Below, piece after piece: positions 39,656-51,803 of a stretch of DNA of 64,000 bases. This stretch comes from Meandrina meandrites (lineage: Eukaryota > Cnidaria > Anthozoa > Scleractinia > Meandrinidae). The DNA lies in assembly GCA_963693305.1 (NCBI GenBank), contig OY855905.1, positions 18,641,437-18,705,436 of the forward strand, written 5' to 3'. How positions within the stretch are numbered: position 1 is the first letter of the stretch; each line of letters starts with the position of its first letter. The notes under the pieces were generated by a model. That model was not told the origin of the DNA. It did not search any database and saw nothing but the letters and a program-made list of their open reading frames with translations. Position numbers and translations under genes: made by a program.

Positions 39656-40679
39656 AGAACATGGAAAACCATCTTCTAGTAGGTAAATAGTCGTCGGTCA
39701 GTGCGCAAAGTGCCATATTTGCAACTTACGTTTTAATACGCGAATTTCACTATTTTATCGCGCGTGGAGTACCGAAATACCTTTTCCTGGGCTACATCGG
39801 GTCGGCTTCATCGTAAGGGGGCTGTAATACATTCAGTGGTTCGTGTATATATGTTAATGTTATTAGAAAACCAGACGTTTCGGGAGTTCTCCCTCTTCCT
39901 CAGTGGAAAATGCCTTGATTGAAAGCAACTGACCCTTGATCGTAAGGGCGCTCGCGTGGCTTATAACTTGGGGTGCTTATATCGGCGGGACTTAAAAGCG
40001 CACAAAAACTGTTTGGAAATAACTTGATTTTTCTTGATTTTTCGCTTGCGGAAAGATAGCCTATACTCTATTTTTTTTATATAAGAATATTGTTTTTCCG
40101 GCCCAGGCTAAATATTTTTCTGCCGATTTTAGGCTGAAAATATTCTTGTTAATATTCTTAGATCACCGCATTACTGCTTATGACATCTCCGTGTTAGAAT
40201 GTTTTGTTGTATGTTGTCTAGATCTGCATACCATCTGAAAACCATACATCTGTATTACATGTATCGTTCATCAAATTGTCATTAGCATCGAACATTTGGC
40301 TAGTGCAGGTTTTTATCGTTTTATTGGGTACTTTTGTCGTTGAGAAAAAGAAAGAATTTTGTACGGTTTAGTTAAAAATATATAAGTGTATTGTATTTAC
40401 AAACTTTCAACACACAAAATTATATTCTTTTCAAAATTTCAGCCTCGGGTTTATTCTAAAAATATTCTTGAAATTTCGCAAATTTCAGTCACGATATTCT
40501 TATAAAATGGAAAAAGAGTGTAACTGGAAGGGAGTTTTTATTCAAATTGGCACAAAGATAAGTTAATAATTTACCATCTTTCTTTATTTATCACCATACA
40601 GTACGCTATCGGCATTGGTGATCCCAGCAGTATGCAGGACGCTTGTCACATGTGAACCTAGCGAACGGCCTTGCTCACC

Positions 40680-40755
40680 ATGAGTTCTCGTAGCTCAGTG
40701 GATAGAGCACCCGCCCGGTGTTTGGGAGGTCATGAGTTCGATTCCTGCCGAAGTG
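40680..40755 (+). repeat. tRNA-derived SINE head
   Basis: CGTAGCTCAGTGGATAGAGC is a perfect tRNA D-arm/A box and GAGTTCGATTCCTG a B box, but the T stem and the acceptor stem do not pair and the anticodon stem has a mismatch. A degenerate tRNA or SINE is therefore more likely than a functional tRNA. A second, weaker tRNA-like stretch lies at 42001-42070 (GTGGTGATTTAGTGGTGAGC ... GGGTTCGTTC). Confidence 0.5.
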
Positions 40756-41320
40756 TTAGATCTCTTCTTTGTTCCACACTCGTGACAGATATAGATGATC
40801 ATTACATCATCTTTCTCAGGGTTACTTGTGTTTCATTCAGTGGCCGGTAGTATTTCCGAGTGGAGAAGTGTGACAGCATTGAGAGATTTGACCAAAACAT
40901 TCCCACGATACAGACAAACACATTCTTGTTTCCGCTCAGACAAGTCAAGTAAGATATTACCTGATAATCAGTGTCGAATCCACACTTGTGTACAAAGTAA
41001 GGACCGCAGCAAAAGGGTGGTGCTCGACATTTCGGACCTCCAGAGCCCAGCGCTTTTCACCAAAGAAGTGGAGCCTGTGTTCCAGTAGCTTTGTAGCATG
41101 TATCACCTGATGACAAACAACAACAATCCAACACGTTAAGACACCGCTGATTTAAATTAAATAGGACTGAAAAGTATTACTTTCCTGGGAGCTGGCGGTT
41201 TTACTTTTCTGACACAGGAAGGACACTGGATACATTTGAGGACATTTTTGCGGAAAAAATAGGCCCGCAATGCGTACATATTTCACTTTTAATGAAATCA
41301 GTATTATTATAACTAAAATG

Positions 41321-41505
41321 AATAGACCCTATGCAAAATGGCTGCCAATTTAAAATTCTTTGGTATGTATTTAAATAAGCTTAACTAACCTCGTTTTCTG
41401 AGTTGATAACTCAAAAGAATTTTTAATCTAGAACGAAGTTAGTGAGGCTAATTTGTATGCATACAAAAGAAATTTAAATTGGCAGCTATTTGCATAGGGT
41501 CTATT
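41321..41505. mobile_element. MITE with AATAGACCCTATGCA ends
   Basis: AATAGACCCTATGCAAAATG and GCTGCCAATTTA on the left recur inverted on the right (TAAATTGGCAGC, TTTGCATAGGGTCTATT). Arms are about 35 bp with weaker inner pairing (AACTAACCTCG / CGAAGTTAGTGAGG). No ORF. Confidence 0.65.
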
Positions 41506-42073
41506 CCGCCAAAACTCGTTTAATGAAGGGTTAAAGACACTGATTTTCTTCACTGAGCTATATTCTGCATAGATCAGTGTATAGGTGGCTTCTTTCCAGG
41601 CATGGCAGGTTCAACGCACGAATTTAGTTTTCCATTTATCTTTCTTTTGTTTTATAAAACCGTAAACAAAATAAAACAAAAAAAGAGGAAAAAATAAGCC
41701 AAAATTTCGCGGGTGTTCTCGGCTGTAGTAATCTCTGCGAGCCTTTGTCTGCGTTGTGTGCGACGAAAGTGCTGCAGGAAGGACATTTTATTCATGGTGT
41801 TAACGCGCAGATTTAGCAAGAGAAAAAAAAGATAGAAAGATGCTAAGTGGTTCCTAACAAATTCTCGAACCGTATTTACCCGTAAATTATTCACGCTTAG
41901 GTTAGGGATAGGGATAGAGTCATCTGTTATAGAAGTAACAATTATTTAAAAGAATGGCACTTCGATAATTAATTTTTATCGGGGTATTGGGCGTATCAAC
42001 GTGGTGATTTAGTGGTGAGCGAGGAAGGCTAGCAGTTCAGAAGTTCTGGGTTCGTTCTTGGGTGGCAACATGC

Positions 42074-44553
42074 ACAGTGTCTAAGTAAAAAAACATTTCG
42101 ATGACAGTGAACTGGAAATGTATCAGTGTCGCTAAAATAGCCTTGTCCGTATGTCGGAAGGGAAAAGTGCATCGTCTACTAAAGATGTGATACACACTTG
42201 CTATAATTATAAAACCTGAATTCTCGGAAGGTATTCGATCAGCTGTGAATACATGAAGTAATCAAAGACAGGAAATTGCTCTATTTTCGTCTAACCAGGC
42301 TGCTTGAGAAATATGTTAGTGGGAGGTGATGCCTGGCAACGCAACCGAAAATGTTTTGCAATTTAAAATCGAAAGTAAAGGTTTAAGTAAATGCCGAAAA
42401 TTTTACCACAAAAGGCTACGCAGCCCAGAAAACGAAAATGAAAAGAGCGAAATTGCGAATATACGATAAGTTGTGCAATGAGTGCTTTTCACTAATAAAT
42501 TAACGTAGTAAAAACAATAAAAGAAAAAGGTTTCTTCTTTTGAACTTGGCTTAAATAATATCGAAAAATCCGATAATTCTTTATGGCCTAAATTTTAATC
42601 GAATCTCGAAAGGGCATGTTTGAATTTAATTTCGCAGAAGGATTGGGTAAATTCCTTTTATCGGAAATCAAAACTTTTATGTATCTTGGACGGTTTGTGT
42701 GGGAAGTGAGAGTGTTTCACAGCTGCTGTGATACTGGGCTCAAAGAAGTTATGCCAGTTCTTTTATAGACTTCAATTAAAAGTGCCTCTGTGAATTAAAA
42801 AAATGCAACTTTGAGGGTTTTTCAAGTGCATTCTTTTAATTTCGCTTGGTTGCTACGGGCAGGGAACAAATGTCCGCAATTTGCGAGTGAAAGGTTTCAT
42901 TTGTTTACTTGCTCCTGGCAGTATTTACATTGCAAGGAAAACGAGTTTGTTAAAGACACGTGAACATCACGATACATGCATAAATTGTCCTCATTAAATA
43001 TCAACTTCTTCCCGCACGTCAAGCTTACGAAATACTGTACTCAATAGTAGTCATTTAACTATCTTTATTTGGATGGTGAGAAGAACTAAGAGCCGTGTTC
43101 ACCGGTATGTTGGTCCATTTTTTTAGTTAAGAATAGAATAATTCATGTTTCCATGGTTAAGCCGGGTTTATTTGCAGCTTATTCTGAACGTTTCCCAGAG
43201 AAACCTTTCTACTCTGCCGGTTATGATGAGCCGGACGCTTCAATATTTTGTTAGTTTTTCTGGTCAGTACGTACAAGAAGACATTTCAGAGTTTTCATGC
43301 AAAGGCGAACAATTTGGTTAAGCGAGCACTTGTTTAATTAAGTTTTGTTTTTCCGTTAAAACTGTTGCGAAACTGGTCAACTGCATCAATGTAAGTCGCA
43401 CTTGTAGTAACTCGACCACAGCACAGACAACGAAATACTACGGTCTATAACTAAAAACACGCATACTTGCATACTATTTTCCATTACACTGAAAACCTCT
43501 ATCAAGATTTCACTTCATTTCTTTCAATATAATCGAACATTAGTGCATAGTCGACATTCGAAATTAAATTTATCATTCGGCCTATTTACATTAGATGTCC
43601 CTTATGAGGTGGCCTTTTGACAGCGGTTCTATATGGACTATTGACGTTTTAATCCTCCTCATACTGGAACTATCTCTTCATTTTAGTCTTTATACTCTCG
43701 ATCGCTCAGATATAACAACGGACCAAAGCTACTGTTTTGTAAATTCATACTAATACGGGCTTAATGAAGTTATTTGTTTTTTTATGTGTACTTAAATAAA
43801 AATATGCAAAAATCAGAAACAGCGATCGGTAATTAGGCCAAAAGTTTTCGCCCACTTCAAGCACGACCCGAAGAAGACTTCTAATCTCGTCCTTGGCGTA
43901 TGTTTTCTACTTACACTACTTTTTTTGTATATTGTGTCACTTATATATTTCTATTTGATTTATTTTTACATGTTATGTATGTTTGATATTTTTTTTCAGC
44001 TGCAGGCACCAGTGAAAATCACGTAGTTAAAGTTGGTCTTTCTGCCATTGTTTTCCATCTACACATTGTTTGCTTTTTATTGCAAATGCACCAAGCAAGT
44101 CAAGCACGACCTTTGAACATAGCCATCATGACAGAAATCATCTTATGTTAATGTGCCGAAACAAGGCAGGCGAGTTATTACTATTCAGTGCTGGGAGCTG
44201 AAACAAACCACAGTTGGATAACTTGGTAGAGGTTGGTAGGTAGCTTGGGAAATTTACTGATATAAACAACAGTTATTCAACACGCTGTCTTGTCACTTCG
44301 CACTCTTTTATAGGGACATTAGTACATCCAATAGCAGAGCATTTTTTCCCAAGCTACGAAGGTTTAAAAAAAGTCGATTTACACGCCCCCGCCTCTAGAT
44401 TAAAATTCTAGAGATTGACTAAAATTGATTAATTGTATTTTTCTGAGACTTTTCATTTCCTATCGCAGTACAAGAAAGCTTCATATGTTTTAATATCCTC
44501 TCAATTACGATGTTATTATTTATTTTACCTTTGCAGTTTATTTTTTCATTTCA
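42074..44553. other. Intergenic, no recognised feature
   Basis: About 2.5 kb of A+T-rich sequence without coding exons or a clear repeat. The 5' UTR and promoter of the small secreted-protein gene presumably lie at its right end, where TTTTACCTTTGCAG at about 44524-44537 could be the acceptor of a 5' UTR intron. Confidence 0.4.
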
Positions 44554-46673
44554 ATGCTGTGGCTTACGTTGGTTTTGAACTGTCTTGTCTTCTGTGCTGT
44601 TGCAAACCCGTCGCCCTTACCGACCAGGAAAAAGACGACACACAATGAACTGAGAGCAACTCCTGAAACAAAACTGCCAAATACGGGTCCGAAACAAACT
44701 ACAAGACCTACAGCAAAGACAACGAAGAAAAGCACAACAAAAAAGACTGCTGCTCCAGCACTTGTGAATGAGTTTTCACTTAATGACATACTGTATATGG
44801 GACGACAGTCAAGTAAGAAAACAGTTCACTTATTTAGCTGGCGCATCTGTGTACATCTGCCTGACCTCCCCCGGGCAGCTGGATGCCGCACACATTCATT
44901 TTTTTTGGTTTCTCTTGTATATGTTGGGACTCAATTTTAGCATTGCTTCAAATTTTATGTTTCTTTGTTTCTGGGTATAGTAATGTATGATAATGAGTTT
45001 AAAACAAAGTTTGAACCATGCTCGGATAAAATTGAACCACAATTTTTCTGTATGCAATTGCATGTGGGATTCTGATTTTCTTATATCAGTTTTGGTACAA
45101 TTTTGACCACCTAAAAGTATGTTGTAGTTAAAATGATTTCAAACTAGTTTGATTTGTACTGGGCCTTTTATTGCAGATTTTTTACAATAATTCATCAAGA
45201 AAGAAAAATACAAACCAATCTACTTTGAAATCAAAGTAGTGTAAAAGGGTGGATTATAGCTGTGTTGAATGTTTTGTCGAGACTCTCTTGGAAAACAAAG
45301 ATGAAGAACTACTTAATTAAAAAAATGATTTTTGTTGACTTCGCGTTACTCTAAAAGCATCGGAGTAGACTTTTTCTGTAAATTTATCACTTCAATTCCA
45401 AAAAAAATAGAAATATAAATTTTGAAACTGATTTGTAAAGCTCTTGGTAATGAAAGCGAAGAGGAAATGGCTGCAATCCCACAAAAACGTCCAGCCGGGT
45501 TTGCTAACATTTCAGACAAACAAAAAGGTTCTTGTCCAGAAGCGGCAGTTAACAAAAAACACAAAGAAGAGCTCGGAATGGCTGACAAAAAGGAATAAAC
45601 GAAAAACATTTAGTTGAAAATCTCTCGCCCGAAAATCTTTCATGGTCGCTGTGTTATTAAAAGAAAATCGGTCTTTTTTCTCAAACAAGTAGGGATTAAT
45701 TGTACTTGTTAACAGATCGGACTTTTTCTAATTTTCATTCGTGGAAATTATTTAAAAAATCCAGAACTGGATTTGGCTGCACAAAAGTGAGTTATCTTTG
45801 TTAGACAGCATTCGCTTTAGCAGCACGGGAGGCACCGAGAATCTTCAAGTTTCTTCTTTTAGTGAGAAAGCCAACAGCTAACTGACTACTTTCTTCAATG
45901 TGCAAGCTCTAATGCCGTCTTGGGGTACGCTTGGGACAACAGCCAAACACTGGCCAGGTGGCTAAAAACAAAGTAGTCGGATGCACATCCCAAGCGTATG
46001 CAGCTGACTTCCTTAGGCAAGCAAAGATTAACCAATCGAAACTGGAAAATAGAACTATTTTAAGGCAAAGCTAACCTTGGTTATAATTAGGGAAAGTAGT
46101 GGCTAAGGTTGCAAGAAAGACAAAAACATGGAGTTCACAGGTGGGGTGTTTTGCTGAGCGTGGAATCTCTGGGCAAACAGGAAATGTGTGTCGGCTAATC
46201 TTGGCTTGCTAAAACGCCCTTAAATCAGAAAAGTAAAATGAAGATGTTTCGCTTCTTAACATCTTACTACAAAAACCTGCACAGGGAAAGGGAAAAGATA
46301 GGGAAAGTTAACATATATTTGATAGCATCCTGCAGTTGATCGTTCATTCTGCACAAGCTAGTTTATGCTTCTTTAGTCGAAGAAAAGTATCTTGAAACAT
46401 AATAGAGCATGCTGAGTTTGTGGTCACTCTAGTACCCAGCCTCCGCACGGTCAGTTGGTGGGGAGTCTTAAAACGAGAATGCTAACAAATAAGAATTAAA
46501 ATAATTGAGTTGTTGTTTCTGTTGCAGATGAAGCGAACGCTTTCCTTAAAGCAAATGAGCAAAGAGGCAAAGCTCTGGAAACGACGTATGAACACATTCG
46601 CGAACAAGATCTAAACGACTTAGAAGCATTAGTTGAGAGGAGGAATCAGATGCGTCGACGATTTCGATCATGA
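44554..46673 (+). CDS. Small secreted protein, two exons (134 aa)
   Basis: Exon 1 (44554-44812) begins with a signal peptide, MLWLTLVLNCLVFCAVA, cleaved probably before NPSPLPT. A Thr/Lys/Pro-rich low-complexity region follows (RPTAKTTKKSTTKKTAAP). The donor is GTCAA/GTAAGAAAA. Exon 2 (46528-46673) after TTGCAG adds NEANAFLKANEQRGKALETT and an Arg-rich helical C-terminus (ERRNQMRRRFRS). Phases agree (1 to 1). No known domain is recognised. Basic clusters could be processing sites, so a secreted peptide precursor or matrix protein is possible, but neither is shown. Confidence 0.65.
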
Positions 46674-46969
46674 GTAAAAATGTATACGACTGTATGGGTT
46701 GATATCTATACATATAGTATCAATCGTGGTATTTTCGTATTAGAAAGCTCTCGCCGGAACTATTTCAGAAGGATTAATCTTTTTAAATTTTACAAATTAT
46801 CAAGAGGCACTCAACGGTTCCTTCAAAAGATTTTTTATTTATTTTTTATACGAAAGAATTGTATCTGAGTTCAGTCTTCCAATGGAGCGACATTCAGTTA
46901 CATGTTAAAAATACCATTTATTAGCTCCATTATAGAGTGTAATTATTATACATGTATGTCTACTACCAG

Positions 46970-47200
46970 ACGTAACTAATCGATGACATCAATGATGTCA
47001 ATGAGTAACCAGTAGGTAATCGATGGGTAATCACCTGATAAGTCATTGATTATTGCCGATGCTAAATAAGTTGCCGATTATTGCCGATGCTCAATGAATA
47101 ATCGATAGGCCACAAATTTTCAGTCATCGATTAGTCATCGATTGCTTCGATTAGTCACTGATGACATTAATTTGTCATCGATCGATGTAATCTCGTGGCT
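46970..47200. repeat. Degenerate TCATCGATTA repeat region
   Basis: Many loose copies of ATCGATTAGTCATCGATT, TTGCCGATGCT and TAATCGAT occur in both orientations. No unit length is fixed. Confidence 0.55.
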
Positions 47201-47589
47201 ACACATACCATACCAAATCGAAAATAAAGAAATAAAAACACCTTCTTCAAGGTATACGTGTCACAATTAAAACTTTATTTAGTTGATAATAACAGCATCT
47301 GAAGTCCTGAAGCATCACCAGCCTCGTTGACTTCAGTAGCGCGCTGGCGCTAGTTATTAAACCAGACCTTGACGGTTCTCACGTCAGGAGAGTGAGAGAG
47401 ACATCTCGACCTTCTGAACATTTCGTTTTCGGTATTTTGACGGTGCGTCACATCAGCATGATACAATTCCCTGAATGATACAGATTTCTAGATAATTTTA
47501 CAGTTCACAGCATCAATTTTAACTCGCTTTTTAACAAGTGTAGCTCCCGCGGCTACATCTCTAACTCCATCTATTGTTTCAGCAGAACA

Positions 47590-47594
47590 TTAAC

Positions 47595-47644
<50 letters not shown>

Positions 47645-47680
47645 CAATAATAATAATAATATATATAATAATAATAGGTT
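47590..47680. repeat. AAT microsatellite
   Basis: (AAT)n with a few GAT and AAC variants and a TATATATA interruption. Confidence 0.9.
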
Positions 47681-47844
47681 TTATTTATAGAGGGTAACAC
47701 TCAACAACAGTAAAAAACACTGATAAACGCGTGGCCGTCAAGGCAAGCATAACCATTGATCCTTTCAAACATCCCTCGTCGCTTCTTACAGGCGCTTTTT
47801 CTGACTTCGGTAACTTTTTCTTATTTTTTTTTTCGGTCATTTAT

Positions 47845-47955
47845 CAGATCTTTCTGGTTACTGCTTGTTACCAGCCAATATGATTGGTGCATTTGGGCAG
47901 AAATGTCGTAGTTCTGGAGTCCATTTTTTAGCATATTCTCTAAACACATGTACAG
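47845..47955 (-). pseudogene. Rho-GTPase pseudogene fragment
   Basis: On the minus strand a frame reads [20 protein letters not shown] then NKQ and a stop where the NKKD motif should continue. It corresponds to the [20 protein letters not shown] segment of the Rho gene at 51177. Sequence upstream of it on the same strand is too decayed to place. It is 3 kb from the intact gene and in the opposite orientation. Confidence 0.65.
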
Positions 47956-48064
47956 CAAACGTCTTTTACAGGCCATTCATTTCTAGCCACAGTATCACAC
48001 AGAAAAACGAGTTTGTCTTCAAGTCCTCTGGCGTCTCAAAAACGGAGTAAATTTGTTTAAATTC

Positions 48065-48082
48065 CCCCCCCCCCCCCCCCCA
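48065..48082. repeat. Poly-C tract
   Basis: A run of about 18 cytosines. Length is likely unstable and may be an assembly artefact. Confidence 0.8.
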
Positions 48083-48598
48083 TATGACGTCAGTATCCCA
48101 CGCCATTCCAGGCACCGCCACGAGTCAAATGACCGGGAAATGTTGATTGTTTCGATATGTGATTTGAATATAATTTGCCGGGAGAAAAACTGTATTCGAA
48201 GTCGTGATGCACTGTATTTAGTTACTGTAATTTCGATAATTAATGGCTATCGCTTCTTGATATTTGTTGGGAAATCTGTTTTTGATCAGACTCTTGTTAT
48301 TTTCAATGTAATGACGATAATTAGGCATAGTAATCCTTAACTTACCTTAAAACCACCAACTATGCTTTACTTCGTGTTACTTCACAGGCGCTACAGAGTG
48401 GACAAAAAAAACTTGCTCATTCACAAAAATTCACCGGAAATGACGTAACGTTGCAATTGAGTCACGTACGTTCCTTGCGACACAACTCGAAACAAAAAAT
48501 CGCTGCAAAAAATCTAGGAGATCTCGATCAGTAAAAAGTGTTAGGATTGAACCTGTATTTCGAGTGAGTCATCAAGATTAAGCGAGTCTGGAGGTATT

Positions 48599-49220
48599 CA
48601 GGCCCGTAGCCAGGATTTTGCTGGGGGGGGGGGGGGGGTACGTATGAACGCCGCAGGCGCTAGCCGGTAGGGGGGCTAAGGCCGCATTTCGTGCGTTTTA
48701 AAGACAGTTTGTTAGGAAACAAGCCATATAAAGGTAAAGGTAGCAAGGACAATAATTCTGGTACATTTTTAAATTCAAAACGTAGTTTTAGAAACAGAAC
48801 CTTGTAAACATAATTTACAATTTATTTAACTAACAATGAGTTTTAAAGGAAGACTGGAAAAAGATAGATATCTTTATTTCGTTGTCAAATGGTAATTACA
48901 TAAATCAGCCAGAGTCGGTTTGCTGACAATGAAGATCTATGAACGGCATTAGTTAGAATGTATCGTTAAAATTAATCTAGAATCACACAATTTTGTCAAA
49001 AATATGCCACACGAATCTTCAAATGGTGGACCCATTAAATGTAAATAGACGAAGTACAGAAATACCATTTCCCTTGATTTATTTATTTACTTATTTATTT
49101 ATTTATTTATTTATTTACTTTTTTCACAAGGAGCGGACTTCCAAGTCTCGTGGGAGGTGTGGACGCACCCGTCGCACCCCCCCCCCCCCCCCCCCCCCCC
49201 CCACCCTAGCTACGGGCCTG
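48599..49220. mobile_element. Non-autonomous DNA transposon with CAGGCCCGTAGC ends
   Basis: Ends CAGGCCCGTAGCCAGG (left) and CCTAGCTACGGGCCTG (right) are inverted repeats, each followed inward by a long G or C run. GTATT flanks both sides (48594-48598 and 49221-49225), a 5-bp target duplication. The interior contains a TTTA microsatellite (49077-49120) and no transposase. Confidence 0.65.
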
Positions 49221-50386
49221 GTATTTGTGGATTTATTTCATTCTTCGGTGCAGGTTTATGCCTGTGACTATTTTTAGATCACGCGTCTGTCCAATGAAAA
49301 TCTTTGTCGTACGGTCAAGTAATTTCGTAAAGACAAGCACTCTGGAGGAGTCCCTCTATCTTGCATATGCATAGTGTTTTCACCAGGAAGATACCGGTGC
49401 ATTCAAGTGCCAAATTAATTATTCTATAAACCAATCAGCAGTCAAAGGGTATTTGCCTGATGTCTTGTCTGGTGAATGTTAATCAGCAGCTAATAATAGC
49501 CTATAACCGCTCTGACAGAATAAATTGAAGGTGGCGAACAATTGTCCCTCATTCGCAAGTTTGACTTCTCGGTTGAGGATCGTCGATTTTTGGTCTACTC
49601 GGTTGATAGCCTCTGTGAAAGGAAGGGTTGTTCAGTGATGGATTTTTTTTAAAAAATGGTGAGCAGAAGATAACCTGCGTCGCAGACGTAATCTAACCCC
49701 GGCTTGACTTAACCAGGGGTTTAGTTTCGTCTGCGGTGAAGGCTAGCAGAAGATTACGTCACAAAAATTTTACTTTCACGTATATTTATTGACAGTTGAC
49801 AAAACTCTTCTCTGACGCAAATATCTCCCTACCTACACGTTAAACTTCGGAATACCCGTGTTACAAGTGCAGCCAGAGCTATGAAAGTGTTGAGGAACTT
49901 TGGATGTAGTGACCAATTTGGAACAAGGAACCCATATAAGGAACAAAAAAGAGATAAGTGGTGGTGGCAGTGAGTGTGCCTGTAGTGCTAGTTTGTTGGA
50001 AGTTTTGTGATAGATAATCAACACCTGCGCCTGTGCTCCGTTTCCTCTGGTTTGCCTGCGGTTGATTTATGTTGGGTCTATGTTGGGTAGGGAATACTAC
50101 ACGTTAAATTGAAAATGAAGAATTATTTTTTTCCTGTAATTATTCCGCCCGCTTTCCTCTCCGATCTCTACTTGAGGAGAGCGAGCAGCTGTGCAGGAGC
50201 AACAGCTTCACTAGTCCCGTTCCCTCCCTCCCTCTGAAACGCGACGCTACGAACGTGACGGCCAGAACTGGACTACAGCTTCACTAGTATCACTCGTGTT
50301 TATTATTTGTTGACCATGGGAGCAATAATTATTTTCCAAGTTACAAGTTGATCACGGGACGGCGTAGCCTCCCACGCAGTCGTTTT

Positions 50387-50421
50387 TAGGGGAGATCGGA
50401 TTCAATCCGATCTCCCCTAAG
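50387..50421. repeat. Perfect 17-bp-stem hairpin
   Basis: TTAGGGGAGATCGGATT, a single C, then the exact complement. A stem this clean with a one-base loop suggests a cruciform-prone palindrome of recent origin. Confidence 0.7.
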
Positions 50422-50650
50422 GAAGGGACTTGTAGGAAGTATAAAGTTGAACTTCTTGTCAAGCACTATGTGACACTGCGGGAGCAGAAGAATTATGTCA
50501 CGCAATCGTGCAGGGGTATTGTGAAGATGCTTGTTCCTTCAATCTATTTTAAAGGACCTTGGTCCGCCGCGCCTTTGATTTTGCTTATTCGGAAAACGAC
50601 GCCAAAAATGCGTGACCCCGGAAAGTTGTCACAGTGCTGTCGTGGGCATT

Positions 50651-50704
50651 CGCTCGGCCGAGACTGAGTACGGTATTTTGCAACCTCGCACTCAGTCTCG
50701 GCCG
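50651..50704. repeat. Hairpin around TCGGCCGAGACTGAGT
   Basis: TCGGCCGAGACTGAGT on the left is complemented by ACTCAGTCTCGGCCGA on the right with about a 22-nt loop. Likely a small MITE or a remnant. Confidence 0.6.
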
Positions 50705-51176
50705 ACATAATAGCGTCGTTTTTCAGCCCAATATTTCATCTTTTCAATCCTTTTGTGCCGTGAAATTGCGATGTATGTTCAGGTGGATTGCAGGGAGTGA
50801 ATCTGGAGGCATTACCCTTTGAGTCGAGTGAGTAACAATACGAGTAAATGTCATTTTTGTGTGAAAATTCGAGTCGTTTACGAAGCGAAAGTCTCCTATT
50901 ATAACGCTGTAGGGTTAAAAAACGTAAATTCGACCAAATCTCGCAGAAACCCTGTAGAATGACAAGAAATGACACCAGGTAGTGTTTAATAAACTTTATT
51001 CAGTAAAATACATCTACTTTTGATTAGTTTCAATTTTCAGCACCAGTCCCTGAATTACTCTTGGGTCTCCTATGTCTCCTATGGTTGGACGAAAATGTTT
51101 GATCATTTAGCCAAGGCTTTAAATCTTTGATCTGTAAATGTTCTTTTGCGATTTGCAGATCGAGGAATCACTCATT

Positions 51177-51803
51177 ATGTCAGCCAGCATCAGGAAAAAG
51201 TTGGTTATTGTAGGAGATAGTGGCTGTGGAAAAACATGCCTTATGTTTTCGTTCGCTACTAACAAGTTCCCTGAAGAATTTGTGCCTACACTTTTTGACG
51301 GGGGTTACGTGGCTTCCATTGAAGTTGATGACAAGACGGTAGAGCTTGGGTTTTCGGATACAGTGGGTCAAAGAGATGCTGATTACGACAGGTTGCGACC
51401 TGTCTCTTATCCCAACACTGATGTTATTCTGATGTGTTTCTCCATTGACAGTCCCAACAGTTTAGAAAATATCCCTGGAAAATGGACTCCTGAAGTAAGA
51501 CATTTCTGCCCGAATGTGCCAATCATTTTGGTTGGTAACAAGAAAGATCTGAGAGATGATGAAAACGTCAAGAAAAAGTTATCAAAGTTGAAACAGGCGC
51601 CTGTAACAAGGGAGGAGGGATCTCTAATGTGTGAAAGGATCAATGGTTATGCTTACCTGGAATGCTCTGCTAAAACAATAGATGGAGTTAGGGATGTATT
51701 TGTAACGGCCGCAAGAGCCTCATGCACACTGACAACTGAGTCGCGAAAGCTAAAAATCCCACGATCGTGGCAAAGACTTAGGAATTTATGTAGTATACTT
51801 TAA
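51177..51803 (+). CDS. Divergent Rho-family small GTPase (208 aa)
   Basis: Molecular switch acting on the cytoskeleton at membranes. The coding region is a single exon. The ATG at 51177 is preferred over 51138 because the product then starts [14 protein letters not shown], as RhoA-type proteins do, and an acceptor lies just upstream. P-loop GDSGCGKT is at 13-20, NKKDLRDDE and ECSAKT are the nucleotide-base motifs, the Rho insert helix follows NKKD, and the C-terminus is CSIL, a CAAX box for geranylgeranylation after a basic stretch. Odd features: switch I reads [10 protein letters not shown] with one extra residue, and switch II reads [11 protein letters not shown] with two extra residues and Glu replaced by Arg after the catalytic Gln. 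The usual Trp before it is Ser. AATAAA occurs at 51953. Confidence 0.9.
   Translation: MSASIRKKLVIVGDSGCGKTCLMFSFATNKFPEEFVPTLFDGGYVASIEVDDKTVELGFSDTVGQRDADYDRLRPVSYPNTDVILMCFSIDSPNSLENIPGKWTPEVRHFCPNVPIILVGNKKDLRDDENVKKKLSKLKQAPVTREEGSLMCERINGYAYLECSAKTIDGVRDVFVTAARASCTLTTESRKLKIPRSWQRLRNLCSIL

Larger units (their letters stand above)
49226..51136. other. Intergenic with two perfect hairpins
   Basis: No coding exon recognised. Notable structures are hairpins at 50387-50421 and 50651-50704. The 5' UTR intron of the Rho gene may extend into this region, since TTTGCAG at 51154-51160 is a good acceptor just before its start codon. Confidence 0.45.

Noticed and set aside
40680..40755. Functional tRNA gene
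   Set aside because: A and B boxes are good, but the T and acceptor stems do not pair and the anticodon loop lacks U33, so a SINE is more likely.
45448..45597. Plus-strand coding-like stretch (MAAIPQKRPAGFANISDKQK) in the intron of the secreted-protein gene
   Set aside because: Hydrophilic and open to a stop, but no start context, acceptor or phase match to the neighbouring exons. It could be an alternative exon.
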